A stretch of DNA of 46,938 nt from positions 1 to 46,938 of the forward strand of contig JAAFIN010000006.1 of assembly GCA_013297825.1 (NCBI GenBank), given 5' to 3'. The stretch comes from Cytophagales bacterium (GTDB lineage: Bacteria; Bacteroidota; Bacteroidia; Cytophagales; Microscillaceae). Position numbers and translations under genes: made by a program. Shown piece after piece: positions 32,001 to 41,045 of the stretch; the first letter of the stretch is position 1, and every line of letters starts with the position of its first letter. The notes below the pieces were generated by a model, which ran no database searches, was not told the DNA's origin, and saw only the letters and a list, made by a program, of their open reading frames with translations.

Positions 32001-34078
32001 GGCGTGTAAATTACGCAGAAGAAATAGGCAATCCAAATGCAATTTGGGGCGAAAGTTCATTTATTTATATCAAAAATAGTTCAGAAGGTTGGTCGCAAAG
32101 TCGTTACACCCAATTACCAAAAGCCCAACTTAATCAAATGGTAAGAGATGATAATGCCCAACGCATCAATTTTGCAAAACTTTCTAAACCACTTATTGTA
32201 AAAACCATTGGTGGAAATCCTATAGGCATTGATACCAATTATGTAAAATCAAATACTTTTGTGGATTTTTTTGGGCCTCAGATATCAGGTACAAATGAAT
32301 GTGGCATCAATACGATTGTTTGTATGGCTTTTGACAAAACAACAGGAAATCCTTATTTGGTAAATGCTATCAATTCTTGCGGACAAGTATTAAAATTAGC
32401 TAATTTTTATAATAATGCTCAAATTGTTGGGGGTGCATTGCAGTCATTTTTGGCACAAGTGTCTGCTGGTGATTTTGTATTATTTTTTACCAAAGGAAAT
32501 ATTGATTTTTCAAGTTGGTCAAGCAATAATTTTAATGTTTTTGGACAAATAGGTGGAAATCCAAATAAATATAATACGCTTCAAAATGCACATCCTTATA
32601 TTATTTTGGGTAAAAAGGGCGGTGCAATGGGTTCTGCTTACGAGGTAACTGCAAGCAATCCTACCACTGCAAAAATGGAAAAAATACAATTTAATGGTGC
32701 AATAGAAGTTCCACAATATTATGGTACAATTACCTCGTCAGTAATTGGGCCTGCGACCAAATGGAAAGAGGTTATTCACACCATCAAAAAAGAAAACCCA
32801 AGTGATTACTACCGTTTGGAAGTATTTGGTATGGACGAAAACCGCAACATAAGTGCTTTACCTGTTGCTACGGTAAATAGTTTGAGTTTTAATATTGCTA
32901 ATATTAGTGCAACACAATATCCTTATATGGTGCTAAAAGCCACAATGGCAGATACTTTGCAAAAAACCGCTCCACAACTCAAAAAATGGATGGTGCTTTA
33001 TGACGGTGTGCCAGAGGGAATGATAGACGTGGCGAAAATAGGTGCGGTTAATTATGTAGTGCCTCCAAAAGATGAAGCAGAAGATTTTAAACTTGATTTT
33101 GCATTTACCAATATTGGCAATGTAACATTTCTTGTGGATAGTTTGAACGTTACTTTTACCATTCGCAACAAACAAACTTTGGCACAAACCATTACCACCA
33201 AAAAAATAAAAGCACCTGCTTTGCGTGAAAGTACAAGATTTGATTTTTGGGTAAGAACATTAGGTTTGGGCGGAAATTATGAATTAAAAGTTTTTGTAAA
33301 TCCTTATTTGACGTTGGAATATTATTATGAAAATAATGTTTTGACAGTGCCTTTTACTATCAGAAAAGACGTTGCACCGCCATTGTTAGATGTTGCTTTT
33401 GATGGAAAAAAAATAATGGACGGAGAAATTGTTTCGCCTAATCCGCTTATTACAGTTGCTTTGAGGGACAATAACCGCAATGTTCCAATGAATACCAGCA
33501 ATTTGTTAGTTGCCTTAAAACGTCCTTGTCAAACTTGTGATTTTGAAGATATTAACCCTTCACAACCTTTGGTTACATATTCTATCCAAAATGGTGTTTT
33601 ACAATTTAATATTCAACGTGAAAATCTCCCTAATGGCATTTATACACTAAGGGCACAAGGAACTGACGGAGCAGGAAATAGGGCAGGAAGTACGCCTTAT
33701 ACAATTCGTTTTGAAGTGGTAAATGAGGCAACTGTTACAAATGTGTACCCATATCCTAATCCATTTTCTTCGCACACAAGGTTTGTATTTACGCTCACAG
33801 GCAAAGAAATCCCTGATGAAATCAAAATCCAAATTATGACTGTAAGCGGAAGGGTAATTAGGGAAATTACGCAGGCAGAAATAGGTACAATTCGTGTAGG
33901 AAACAATATTACGGATTATATGTGGGACGGAACAGATGAATTTGGCGACAAACTTGCCAATGGTGTGTATCTTTATCGTGTAATTATGCGTGCCAAAGGG
34001 CAAGACCTTGACCTAAGAAGCACCGCAGGTGATAAGGCATTTAAAAATGGAATTGGGAAGTTGTATATTGCAAGATAA
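29066..34078 (+). CDS. porU2: Type IX secretion-associated C25 peptidase, PorU2-like
   Basis: 1670-residue exported protein resembling PorU2, a gingipain-family (C25) relative of the T9SS sortase PorU. Signal peptide 1 to about 26 (ending PISAQ). The gingipain-like domain carries LITFFGHSSINTTDLEIGYA with catalytic H643 and MVFTNGCQLGGIF with C677. C-terminal to this are Ig-like domains and, at the end, a segment YPYPNPFSSHTRFVFTL typical of the T9SS sorting/Por secretion domain. Its role is expected at the outer membrane in attachment or processing of secreted proteins. It stands alone, directly after the cassette region. No promoter is clear. Confidence 0.85.
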   Translation: MKKSIFHLLLVSFCLFFAGKNPISAQILTQNWINFSQSYYKLSVAQTGIYRITKSDIDALNLGNINPKQMQIFFRGKEQAIFVQGESDNTFDANDYIEFYGKRNDGTQDVGLYVASFEQMNPYYNLYSDTTAYFLTYNLTNSQGKRMVQSPSQTMQASNVAYHWAEDVKFFAERYTLGQNYRIGTNEFIYLAESDQGEGWVSNPIDANSSRDFSFVTPNFYNANPALVPKLEVTLAGNTIDAYRYQVWIGSSVNSLRLVRDATGYSHEKKLVVENVLLSDFGANTIVRVTCPNGSGVGGIVVAYTKITYPQNYVANGNNPYYFNVPNTNNANNFLQINNTPNNCTLYNITNEDNISLPFVQNNNGNIQTIINGAIPNKLYLHNNQPLSVLKKERIFFQQITNPAQYNYLIVSHPKLRIPLNGQDMVQAYANFKATPTGGSFAPLVMNIDMLYNQFAYGEKTPLAIRRFAEYMYQNRPVNNPVRYMFLMGKSVALPDKYNNLNVRQNPIHFSMDLVPTGGVPASDNVLVAGFNNTGTPHPDIPIGRLSVSNPDKIKNYLDKVMEHESTDNTLWQKNFIHLTGGNNATEQVLFRSYADFFKTIAEGLYLGARVSSASKTTTNPVELLNISDLVNRGVGLITFFGHSSINTTDLEIGYASDDLQNYRNKGKYPMVFTNGCQLGGIFSDAVTLSEDWVLTKDRGSIGFVAHSFFGYSIPLYEYTARFYTLSFQDLSLIGKPIGNLLKENARLSPDNVVDKSTAQQMILQGDPSIRFVNADKVDYYTANNQLYLESYDNKPITASTDSFKLKIIVSNLGRIQPNQNLSVRVKRTYSNGTVTTLLNPTGYPYIRYRDTLTFVLKRENALDAFGLNRIQVELDYLNLIDEIREDNNSGILEFFFPKVGVIPVYPPEYSIQNVQPVNLRFLASSGTNEGKNFVVEIDTVATFNSSAKRASIIPAGSQGNWEVNLLTDNSTDSTVYFWRVNYAEEIGNPNAIWGESSFIYIKNSSEGWSQSRYTQLPKAQLNQMVRDDNAQRINFAKLSKPLIVKTIGGNPIGIDTNYVKSNTFVDFFGPQISGTNECGINTIVCMAFDKTTGNPYLVNAINSCGQVLKLANFYNNAQIVGGALQSFLAQVSAGDFVLFFTKGNIDFSSWSSNNFNVFGQIGGNPNKYNTLQNAHPYIILGKKGGAMGSAYEVTASNPTTAKMEKIQFNGAIEVPQYYGTITSSVIGPATKWKEVIHTIKKENPSDYYRLEVFGMDENRNISALPVATVNSLSFNIANISATQYPYMVLKATMADTLQKTAPQLKKWMVLYDGVPEGMIDVAKIGAVNYVVPPKDEAEDFKLDFAFTNIGNVTFLVDSLNVTFTIRNKQTLAQTITTKKIKAPALRESTRFDFWVRTLGLGGNYELKVFVNPYLTLEYYYENNVLTVPFTIRKDVAPPLLDVAFDGKKIMDGEIVSPNPLITVALRDNNRNVPMNTSNLLVALKRPCQTCDFEDINPSQPLVTYSIQNGVLQFNIQRENLPNGIYTLRAQGTDGAGNRAGSTPYTIRFEVVNEATVTNVYPYPNPFSSHTRFVFTLTGKEIPDEIKIQIMTVSGRVIREITQAEIGTIRVGNNITDYMWDGTDEFGDKLANGVYLYRVIMRAKGQDLDLRSTAGDKAFKNGIGKLYIAR

Positions 34079-34094
34079 AAGGGAATAAAAAAAA

Positions 34095-34132
34095 GGCTTA
34101 CCAAAGTTTTTAAAAATTTGGTAAGTTTTTTT
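34095..34132 (+). terminator. Terminator after the PorU2-like gene
   Basis: CTTACCAAA / TTTGGTAAG stem around an AT loop, followed by a T run, 17 bases after the stop codon. Confidence 0.8.
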
Positions 34133-34170
34133 ATGTAAAGCACAGGCATTTATGCCTGTGAAACTTAAAT
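34133..34170 (+). repeat. R4 palindromic repeat, copy 3 (short)
   Basis: ATGTAAAGCACAGGCATTTA followed by TGCCTGTGAAAC; only the right half of R4 is present. Confidence 0.65.
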
Positions 34171-34206
34171 TTTAAAAATAATTTCTAAAAATAACCCAAA
34201 AACAAT

Positions 34207-35310
34207 ATGCTTTCTCCTTGGTGGAATAATTTGGATAAAAAATGGAAACCCATTTTTTCAAAAATATTAGAACTAAAACCTCGTCAAATTCCTACAAATG
34301 AGGAATTGAACAAACTTGTAAGCACAACAGAATTAAATTTGGAGGATTGTAAAATTACAGATTTATCGCCTCTTGTGGTTTTTGAAAATCTAAAATCATT
34401 GAATTTGTACTATAATCCTTATCTAAAAGATATTTCAATAATTTCGTCTTTTTCACAACTCCAAAAACTCAATTTACACGCTACCAACATAACAGATGTT
34501 TCTCCGCTTGCATCTTTGCCTAATTTGAAATACCTTGATGTCAGACGCAACAAAAAAATAGTTGATATTTCGCCTCTCATTTCGTGTCAAAATTTGGAAT
34601 ATTTATATTTTCAACAAAATGATTTTAAAGATGCATCTGTTTTGGCAAACCTTACCAATCTTAAAAAATTAGAAATTTATTGGTCAAAAATATCAGATAT
34701 AAGTTTTGTAAAATCTCTTACCAAACTTCACACACTTTCACTTACATCACTCAAAAAACCTGATGTAAAGCATTTGGAAGGACTTACACAACTCACAAAA
34801 CTTTATTTTTGGTCTAATGATATAAAAGACCTTTCACCACTTTCTTCGCATTTCAGCCTCAAAACGCTTCATCTTGGGTCAAATGAAAAACTAAAAAATT
34901 TGGAGTCTATCATAAATTTATCAAATTTGGAGATATTAGATGTTAGATTTAGTGCGGTGGAAGATATAAGTGTGCTTGAAAACCTTAGAAATCTTAGGAG
35001 TTTTTTTGCGTTTAAATCTAAAATCAAAAATATTGATGTGGTAAAATATTGGCAAAAATTAGAAGAAGCAGATTTTGGATATAATGAAATCAAAGATTTA
35101 ACGCCTATAAAAGATTGGGCTAAAACAAAAGAAAATGAAATGGGCAAAGATTATTTGCTTAAAGTAAATTTTGACAGAAATCCTATTGAGCAAGAAGAAT
35201 TAGCGGATTTTAAAACAGAATTTCCAAATATTAAACATAGTTCAAGCATTGGCTCTTTTAGAATGCATGAAGCAGGTTGTGATTATGCGAAGATTTATGA
35301 TATAATGTAA
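34207..35310 (+). CDS. Leucine-rich repeat protein, probably cytoplasmic
   Basis: 367 residues without signal peptide. From about residue 40 to 320 there are around 12 LRR units of the internalin type, spaced 21-23 residues (LNLEDCKITDLSPLV, LNLHATNITDVSPLAS, LYFWSNDIKDLSPLSS). The N terminus MLSPWWNNLDKKWKPIFSKI is a capping region. LRR proteins bind other proteins; the partner is unknown. Single gene with its own terminator. Confidence 0.85.
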   Translation: MLSPWWNNLDKKWKPIFSKILELKPRQIPTNEELNKLVSTTELNLEDCKITDLSPLVVFENLKSLNLYYNPYLKDISIISSFSQLQKLNLHATNITDVSPLASLPNLKYLDVRRNKKIVDISPLISCQNLEYLYFQQNDFKDASVLANLTNLKKLEIYWSKISDISFVKSLTKLHTLSLTSLKKPDVKHLEGLTQLTKLYFWSNDIKDLSPLSSHFSLKTLHLGSNEKLKNLESIINLSNLEILDVRFSAVEDISVLENLRNLRSFFAFKSKIKNIDVVKYWQKLEEADFGYNEIKDLTPIKDWAKTKENEMGKDYLLKVNFDRNPIEQEELADFKTEFPNIKHSSSIGSFRMHEAGCDYAKIYDIM

Positions 35311-35312
35311 AA

Positions 35313-35356
35313 AAAAGACTTGCCAAAATTTTTAAAAAATTGATAAGTCTTTTTTA
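35313..35356 (+). terminator. Terminator after the LRR gene
   Basis: AAAAGACTTGCCAAAATTTTT / AAATTGATAAGTCTTTT imperfect stem with a T run. Confidence 0.7.
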
Positions 35357-35375
35357 TATCAAAATAATTTATTTT

Positions 35376-35523
35376 TATAAAAGTTTCGTTGCAAAAATAT
35401 TGGTTTTTATTTGTTTTTTAATTTATAGGATAATTTGGGACAAGATTAATCTCTGATTTTTTTAAACTTGTAAAAAAATAAAATTTCAAAAAAAACTGCA
35501 ACAGAAATGTTACAGAAACAATT
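35376..35523 (+). repeat. R9 MITE-like repeat, copy 2 (longest)
   Basis: TATAAAAGTTTCGTTGCAAA...TGCAACAGAAATGTTAC: ends are complementary around TTTCGTTGCA / TGCAACAGAAA. Compared with 20511-20618 it has about 40 extra bases (TAGGATAATTTGGGACAAG and following). It touches the stop codon of the delta' gene. Confidence 0.7.
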
Positions 35524-36745
35524 ATTTCAAAAACACCCCTGCAATTTTCAAACTCATATCCAAAAACAACATTTTAGCATTTGCATTGCGTTCTATGTGA
35601 TAAATTGCCTGATTAAAATGCTTATAAAGGCTTTCCCATTGTGTTACATTTTTAAATGATTTACTAATATTCTGCACAAATTCAAGTTTTTTTGGTGGTA
35701 ATCTAAAAAATTCTCCTGAATCAGAAGTATTATCAATATTACGAATTATCATCATTTCTCTGCATACATTTATAGAATATTGCAATAAATTTTTTTGGGT
35801 TTCTTTGGGCATTTCATTAAAAATATCCATTTTTTCCAAAACACCTACTACAGAATTGTTATTGATTTTGTAACATTCACGCATCCAATCTCTAAACCAA
35901 TCCAAAAAATCAGCTTCTGCGGTCATATTCATACGCAATGCAAGCCCAAGATTGCCTTCGGAAAGATAAGCAATATTTTGGGCTTTGTCTTTTGGTACAA
36001 ATTTTTTACTTTTTAGGTATTCCTCCACTTCTACATCTTCAAAAGGCATTACTTGCACCCTTTGGAGGCGTGAAATAAGCGTTGTGAGCAGATTATTTGC
36101 ATCATTGGTAACCCAAAGAAAAAGCGTTTTGGCAGGCGGTTCTTCCAATATTTTCAGTAAAACATTCGCAGAAGTAATATTTAGAAATTCAGGCAACCAA
36201 AGCAAAAGAATTTTATAACCACCTTCAAATGATTTTAACATCAATTTTTGTAAAACTTGCCTACCTTCTTCTGCTGAAATATTTGCTTGTTTGTCCTCTG
36301 CTTCTATGTAAGTTAGCCAATCTTTGAGTGAAATATAAGGATTTTGGGCAACCAAATTATAAATATTTTCTTTTGCTTTGAGTTCTTTATCCTTTGCAAT
36401 GAGTTCAGGGGATTTTTTTGGTGAAATAATATCTCGCCAATCTTTCATAAAATCCTGACTTAATGGCTTGCTTTCTACTTTTTTGGTAATCGCAACAGGA
36501 AAAACAAAGTGCATATCAGGGTGAATGCCTTTTAAATGTTTTCTGCAAGCAGGACACGTGCCACAAGCATCATCTTCTGTGGGCGTTTCGCAATGAATAC
36601 GTTGTGCATAAGCCAAAGCCAACGCAAGATTAGCACTTCCTTCTTGTCCTGCAAAAAGTTGTGCGTGTGCTACGTGATTATGTTGAATTGAACCCAAAAG
36701 CTGTGATTTGAGGTTTTGGTGTCCAGGAATGTCTTTAAAGTTCAA
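35522..36745 (-). CDS. holB: DNA polymerase III subunit delta'
   Basis: Clamp-loader subunit of the replicative polymerase. Start MNFKDIPGHQNLKSQLLGSI. The P-loop region GQEGSANLALAL lacks the Walker lysine (N39 in its place), as delta' subunits usually do not bind ATP. The zinc site is C52, C61, C64 and C67 (ACGTCPACRKH). The AAA core has LLWLPEFLNITSANVLLKIL, ILEEPPAKTLFLWVTN and TLISRLQRVQVMPF. Length 407 fits the Bacteroidota protein. The upstream region is a word-repeat array with no clear promoter. Confidence 0.9.
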   Translation of the reverse strand: MNFKDIPGHQNLKSQLLGSIQHNHVAHAQLFAGQEGSANLALALAYAQRIHCETPTEDDACGTCPACRKHLKGIHPDMHFVFPVAITKKVESKPLSQDFMKDWRDIISPKKSPELIAKDKELKAKENIYNLVAQNPYISLKDWLTYIEAEDKQANISAEEGRQVLQKLMLKSFEGGYKILLLWLPEFLNITSANVLLKILEEPPAKTLFLWVTNDANNLLTTLISRLQRVQVMPFEDVEVEEYLKSKKFVPKDKAQNIAYLSEGNLGLALRMNMTAEADFLDWFRDWMRECYKINNNSVVGVLEKMDIFNEMPKETQKNLLQYSINVCREMMIIRNIDNTSDSGEFFRLPPKKLEFVQNISKSFKNVTQWESLYKHFNQAIYHIERNANAKMLFLDMSLKIAGVFLK

Positions 36746-36850
36746 GGTTTAAGGTTTAAAGTTTAAGGTTTAAAAAGTTTAAGGTTTAAAGTTCAAAAGT
36801 TTAAGGTTTAAAGTTCAAGGTTCAAAAAAGTTCAAAGTTCAAAAAATTAC
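36740..36850. repeat. AAGGTTTAAAGTTTAAGG word array
   Basis: At least ten TTTAAGG/TTCAAAG-type words in tandem just upstream of the delta' gene. Same vocabulary as at 7497-7634 and 44858-44890. Confidence 0.75.
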
Positions 36851-37014
36851 GTTTAACTTTGTTTTTTAGGCGAAATTACCACTTTTTTTAGAATTTTCCA
36901 ATATGATAAATTAGTAAAATTAGGTTTTAAATTTATAGAAAAACAAAAATTATTTATAATTTTGAACAAATAAATTTTGTTAAGGAATGTGTAAATTCTA
37001 ATGTGGATATGTTT

Positions 37015-37124
37015 GTTTTACGTTTCACAGGCATAAATGCTTGTGCTATACATAAAAATACAAAAATATGTATAGAATAGGCATTTATGCCTATTTTTAA
37101 AAGTATCCATTTTATTTTTAATTC
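37015..37124 (-). repeat. R4 palindromic repeat, copy 4 (inverted)
   Basis: GTTTCACAGGCATAAATGC, CTATACATAAAAATACAAAA and AGGCATTTATGCCTATTTTT, inverted relative to 14288-14400 and its closest match. After it, 37130-37222 holds GTCATTTTGAAAGAATTTGG (resembling the core of R3 copy 3) and TTCCTAATTTCTAATTCC words leading to the next gene. Confidence 0.75.
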
Positions 37125-37225
37125 ATTCCTAATCCTCGTCATTTTGAAAGAATTTGGCTGTTTCATTCCTAATTTCTAATTCCTAATTTCTAATTCCTAA
37201 TTTCTAATTCCTAATTCTTAAAATT

Positions 37226-38503
37226 ATGCGATATTCTGCTATTTCTCCTGAATTATTCATTCAAAATCGTCAAAGATTTATTCAAATGCTCAAATCAAAT
37301 AGCATTGCGGTTTTTAATTCAAACGACATTATGCCCAAAAATGGCGATGGCACAATGCCTTTTTTTCAAAATAGTGATATTTTTTATCTTTCTGGCATTG
37401 ACCAAGAAGAAAGTATTTTGCTTTTGTACCCTGATGCACCTGAAAATCATTTGAAAGAAATTCTTTTTTTGCGTGAAACCAACGAAGAAATTGAAATTTG
37501 GGAAGGTCATAAATACACCAAAAGTGAAGCTACTGCAACATCTGGCATAAAAACCGTATATTGGCTTTCAGATTTTGACAAAATTTTTCAGGGATTGATG
37601 GGACAATGCGAAAACATTTATCTCAATACTAACGAGCATAGCAGGGCTGTGATAGAAGTAGAAACACGTGATATGCGTTTTTTGAAAGATTGCCAACGAA
37701 AATATCCATTGCATAATTATCAACGTTCTTCGCCTATTATGCACCACATTAGGGCAATAAAATCAGATTTTGAAACCCAAATTTTGCAAAAAGCGTGTGA
37801 TATTACAGAAAAATCATTTCGTAGAGTGCTTAATTTTGTAAAACCTAATGTAATGGAATACGAAATAGAAGCAGAATTTGCTCACGAGTTTTTGAGAAAT
37901 GGCTCACGTGGATTTGCCTATACGCCTATTATTGCGTCAGGTTATAATGCGTGTGTTTTGCATTACATTGCCAATGACCAACTTTGCAAAGATGGTGATG
38001 TGATTTTGTTGGATGTTGGGGCTGAATATGCTAATTATAATGCAGATATGTCAAGGTCAATTCCTGTAAATGGGCGTTTTTCTGCACGTCAAAAAGACGT
38101 TTATAATGCGGTTCTTAGGGTAATGAAATACGCAACTTCTATCTTAAAAGTAGGAAATGTAATGTCAGAATATGTAGAAGCAGTTGGGGAAGAAATGCAA
38201 AAAGAGCTTGTAAATTTGAAATTATTGACACAAGAAGAAGCCAAAAATCCAAATGCTTTTAGAAAATATTTTATGCACGGAACTTCACATCATTTGGGGC
38301 TTGAAGTACATGATGTAGGCAATAAATACCGCAGATTTGAGGAAGGAATGGTTTTTACGATTGAACCAGGGATTTATATTCGTGAGGAAAGTTTGGGTAT
38401 TCGTTTGGAAAATAATTATGTCATTACAAAAAATGGTAATTTTGATTTAATGCGTAATATTCCTTTGGAAATTGAGGAAATTGAGGATTTGATGAATAAA
38501 TAA
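37226..38503 (+). CDS. pepP: Xaa-Pro aminopeptidase (aminopeptidase P)
   Basis: Metallopeptidase of the M24B family removing N-terminal residues before proline, in the cytoplasm. N-terminal non-catalytic domain up to about residue 175. The pita-bread domain has all five metal ligands: D263 and D274 (LLDVGAEYANYNADMSRS), H355 (GTSHHLGLEVHD), E380 (FTIEPGIYI) and E395 (GIRLENNYVI). Length 425 is normal. The gene stands alone; the region before it is made of TTCCTAATTC words. Confidence 0.92.
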   Translation: MRYSAISPELFIQNRQRFIQMLKSNSIAVFNSNDIMPKNGDGTMPFFQNSDIFYLSGIDQEESILLLYPDAPENHLKEILFLRETNEEIEIWEGHKYTKSEATATSGIKTVYWLSDFDKIFQGLMGQCENIYLNTNEHSRAVIEVETRDMRFLKDCQRKYPLHNYQRSSPIMHHIRAIKSDFETQILQKACDITEKSFRRVLNFVKPNVMEYEIEAEFAHEFLRNGSRGFAYTPIIASGYNACVLHYIANDQLCKDGDVILLDVGAEYANYNADMSRSIPVNGRFSARQKDVYNAVLRVMKYATSILKVGNVMSEYVEAVGEEMQKELVNLKLLTQEEAKNPNAFRKYFMHGTSHHLGLEVHDVGNKYRRFEEGMVFTIEPGIYIREESLGIRLENNYVITKNGNFDLMRNIPLEIEEIEDLMNK

Positions 38504-38795
38504 ATTAAGTGGAAAGATGTAAGGAGTACAAAACAGAAGTGCTATGTTCTGAAAATAGGTTTTATTTTTTATGAAAAAAAACAAATAATATTTTAATAAA
38601 TAGTATTTTACTCCCTAAGGAATTAAATATAAAAACCACTAAAACAATATAATATTTGGCTCTTTGTAAAAATATAGTACTTCTGTGGTACAAAATAATG
38701 AAAGAAAGTGGAGAGTTGGGAATTAAGAATTAGAAATTAGAAATGGAACAGCCAAAAACCTTTTTTAACTTCTTAAAAACAAATATAAATAATTT

Positions 38796-39007
38796 AAAAT
38801 ATCGTCTGTATCGTAGTTTACGAAGGTCTGACGATATTTTTTGAGATTTTTAACCACAAATTTTAGTAGATAAAAAAGGTCAGACCTCCGCAAGCTATGG
38901 TACAGACCTTTTTTTAGTTATAAAAATTATTTTTTAGACATTTTTCACAAATAAAAAATTGCTTAAAATCATTAAAAAATACTTTTTAATACTTTTCTGC
39001 GGTTCCC
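38796..39007 (-). repeat. R2 MITE-like element, copy 2 (inverted, one end lost)
   Basis: Inverted relative to 13050-13284: begins AAATATCGTCTGTATCGTAG, then AAAAAAGGTCAGACCTCCGC, and ends TTCTGCGGTTCCC. The second terminal repeat (left here) is missing. The gap 38504-39023 otherwise holds AT-rich DNA and a GAACAGCCAAAAA word, with no gene seen. Confidence 0.8.
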
Positions 39008-39023
39008 AGTAAAAGTAATTTTT

Positions 39024-39260
39024 ATGGAAATAAACAAAAAATTTATACTTGATATATTACTGTTTGTCAAAAAACACAATGGTAGAGTATCACGTTATTT
39101 ATTTGATAAATATTTAATATCTTCATATTTTTTTGAAGTAGAAGAAAGTTTTAATACAATACCAAGAGTGCTTTTGGAAAAAGAATTTATTGTTTTAGAA
39201 TGTGTAACAAGCAATATTTTTATTATTTTAACGCCTTTAGGGAGTGCAGAAATAGAATAA
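39024..39260 (+). CDS. Small hypothetical protein
   Basis: 78 residues, starts MEINKKFILDILLFVKKHNG, ends LTPLGSAEIE. The pattern of two helices followed by a strand pair (VLLEKEFIVLECVTSNIFII) is similar to a small winged-helix domain, but no family is named. It is the next gene after the R2 copy and converges with the FAD oxidoreductase. Confidence 0.5.
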   Translation: MEINKKFILDILLFVKKHNGRVSRYLFDKYLISSYFFEVEESFNTIPRVLLEKEFIVLECVTSNIFIILTPLGSAEIE

Positions 39261-39269
39261 GAAAATAAT

Positions 39270-40847
39270 TTATATTTTTAAAAAATACCTTTCCACCAAT
39301 TTCTCTGCACATTTTTCGCCATCAATACCTGCTGACACGATACCACCTGCATAACCCGCACCTTCTCCACAAGGAAAAAAACGCATAATGTCAGGGTGTT
39401 CAAAAGTTTCTTTATCACGTGGAATACGCACAGGCGACGAAGTACGACTTTCTACGCCTACAATTTGGGCATCATTGGTAAGATAATTTTTTATTTTTTT
39501 ACCAAAAGTTTTAAAACCTTCTTTGAGCGTATAAACCAACGCAGGAGGCAATACATTTGCCATATCAACCGACACCAAACCAGGCTGATAAGAGGTTTCG
39601 TTCAGTTCAGGTGAAATTTTATTTTCCACAAAATCCAATAACCTTTGTGCTGGTGCTTTTTGGGTATTTCCTGCTAATTGACACGCTTTTTCTTCAATAC
39701 TTTTCTGAAAATAAAGCCCTGCCAATGCCCCAAATTGTGCAAAATCTTTTACTTCTTCCTCGTCTATACTAACCACAATACCAGAATTGGCATATTTGGA
39801 ATCCCTGCGTGAGGGTGACATTCCATTTACCACGATTTCGCCCTGTGTGGTTGCAGCAGGCACAATAAAACCGCCTGGACACATACAAAATGAAAAAACA
39901 CCTCTTTGTTTGCCTTTATACACAACTTGATGTACCAAACTGTACGAAGACGCAGGCAAATACTCAGGACGTGGCGTGTATTTGTATTGCGAATGGTCAA
40001 TAGTTTGCTGTTGGTGTTCCACACGCACCCCAAGTGCAAAAGGTTTGAACTCAATTTTTATTTTTTTTTGGTAAAGAATTTCAAAAATATCTCTTGCAGA
40101 ATGTCCTGTTGCTAATATTACACCAATTCCTTTGTGTGTTTTGCCTGTGTGGTCTGTTACACCAACCATTTCGTTATTTTCCACCAAAAAATCCACAACT
40201 TTGGTATCAAAAAGCACTTCGCCACCGCTTTTTATAATGGTTTCTCTAAGATTTTGGACGATTTTGGGTAATTTATTTGTGCCAATGTGAGGGTGTGCAT
40301 CTACTAAAATATCTTCCACTGCACCGTGAGCCACAAAAATCTCCAAAATCCTGCGAATATCGCCCCTTTTATTTGACCTTGTATAAAGTTTTCCGTCTGA
40401 ATATGTGCCTGCACCACCTTCCCCAAAACAATAATTACTTTCAGGATTTACAATGTGTTTTTTGTTGATGTCAGCTAAATCAAAACGCCTTCCTCTCACG
40501 TCTTTGCCACGTTCTATGACCAAAGGACGCACACCCAATTCTATCAAACGCAACGCACAAAACAAACCCGCAGGCCCTGCACCTACTACAATAGCAGTAG
40601 GTTTTTCGCTGACATTTGGGTAATTGATGCCATATTGAAGAAGTGGAGGAGGGGCTTCATTGAGATAAACTTCTAATTGTAGATTAACTTTGATTTCTTT
40701 TTGGCGTGCATCAAGAGAACGCTTCAAAAGGCGAACTTTTATATCATCATTTTCCGAAATTTTCAAATAATCTTTTATGTATTGATGTAAAACTTCTTGG
40801 TCAAGTGCAATGTGTGGAGGCAATACCCACGTAAATTGATGTAACAT
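39270..40847 (-). CDS. FAD-dependent dehydrogenase (COG2509-like)
   Basis: 525-residue flavoprotein of the uncharacterised FAD-dependent dehydrogenase group. N-terminal domain up to about residue 85, then the FAD-binding Rossmann motif IVVGAGPAGLFCALRL followed by VIERG, the segment NYCFGEGGAGTYSDGKLYTR and the second GxGxx-like site GVILATGHSARDIFEIL. The C-terminal part contains FPCGEGAGYAGGIVSAGIDG. Substrate unknown. A -7 promoter element lies 26 bases upstream. Confidence 0.85.
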   Translation of the reverse strand: MLHQFTWVLPPHIALDQEVLHQYIKDYLKISENDDIKVRLLKRSLDARQKEIKVNLQLEVYLNEAPPPLLQYGINYPNVSEKPTAIVVGAGPAGLFCALRLIELGVRPLVIERGKDVRGRRFDLADINKKHIVNPESNYCFGEGGAGTYSDGKLYTRSNKRGDIRRILEIFVAHGAVEDILVDAHPHIGTNKLPKIVQNLRETIIKSGGEVLFDTKVVDFLVENNEMVGVTDHTGKTHKGIGVILATGHSARDIFEILYQKKIKIEFKPFALGVRVEHQQQTIDHSQYKYTPRPEYLPASSYSLVHQVVYKGKQRGVFSFCMCPGGFIVPAATTQGEIVVNGMSPSRRDSKYANSGIVVSIDEEEVKDFAQFGALAGLYFQKSIEEKACQLAGNTQKAPAQRLLDFVENKISPELNETSYQPGLVSVDMANVLPPALVYTLKEGFKTFGKKIKNYLTNDAQIVGVESRTSSPVRIPRDKETFEHPDIMRFFPCGEGAGYAGGIVSAGIDGEKCAEKLVERYFLKI

Positions 40848-40872
40848 TTTTTTTCTTTAAAAAAATTTTTAA

Positions 40873-40880
40873 CAAAGTTA
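40873..40880 (-). promoter_or_regulatory. -7 promoter element of the FAD dehydrogenase gene
   Basis: Reads TAACTTTG on the minus strand, 26 bases before the ATG. No TTTG at standard spacing. Confidence 0.5.
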
Positions 40881-41045
40881 TTGAAATAAAATCATTATTT
40901 AAAAATTTTTATAATTTTAATTTTTATAATAACATTATTTTTTCATTTAAAAAACTAAAAAATTTTTGTTTTTTAAAAAAAATAATTATTTTTAAGCAAT
41001 TTTTTTAATATTTATCTTAATTTACACAAAAAATTGTTTAAAAAT

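Noticed and set aside
36954-37166. 70-codon minus-strand ORF before pepP
   Set aside because: Made up of R4 and word-repeat sequence; related short frames occur in the other R4 copy at 14180-14398.
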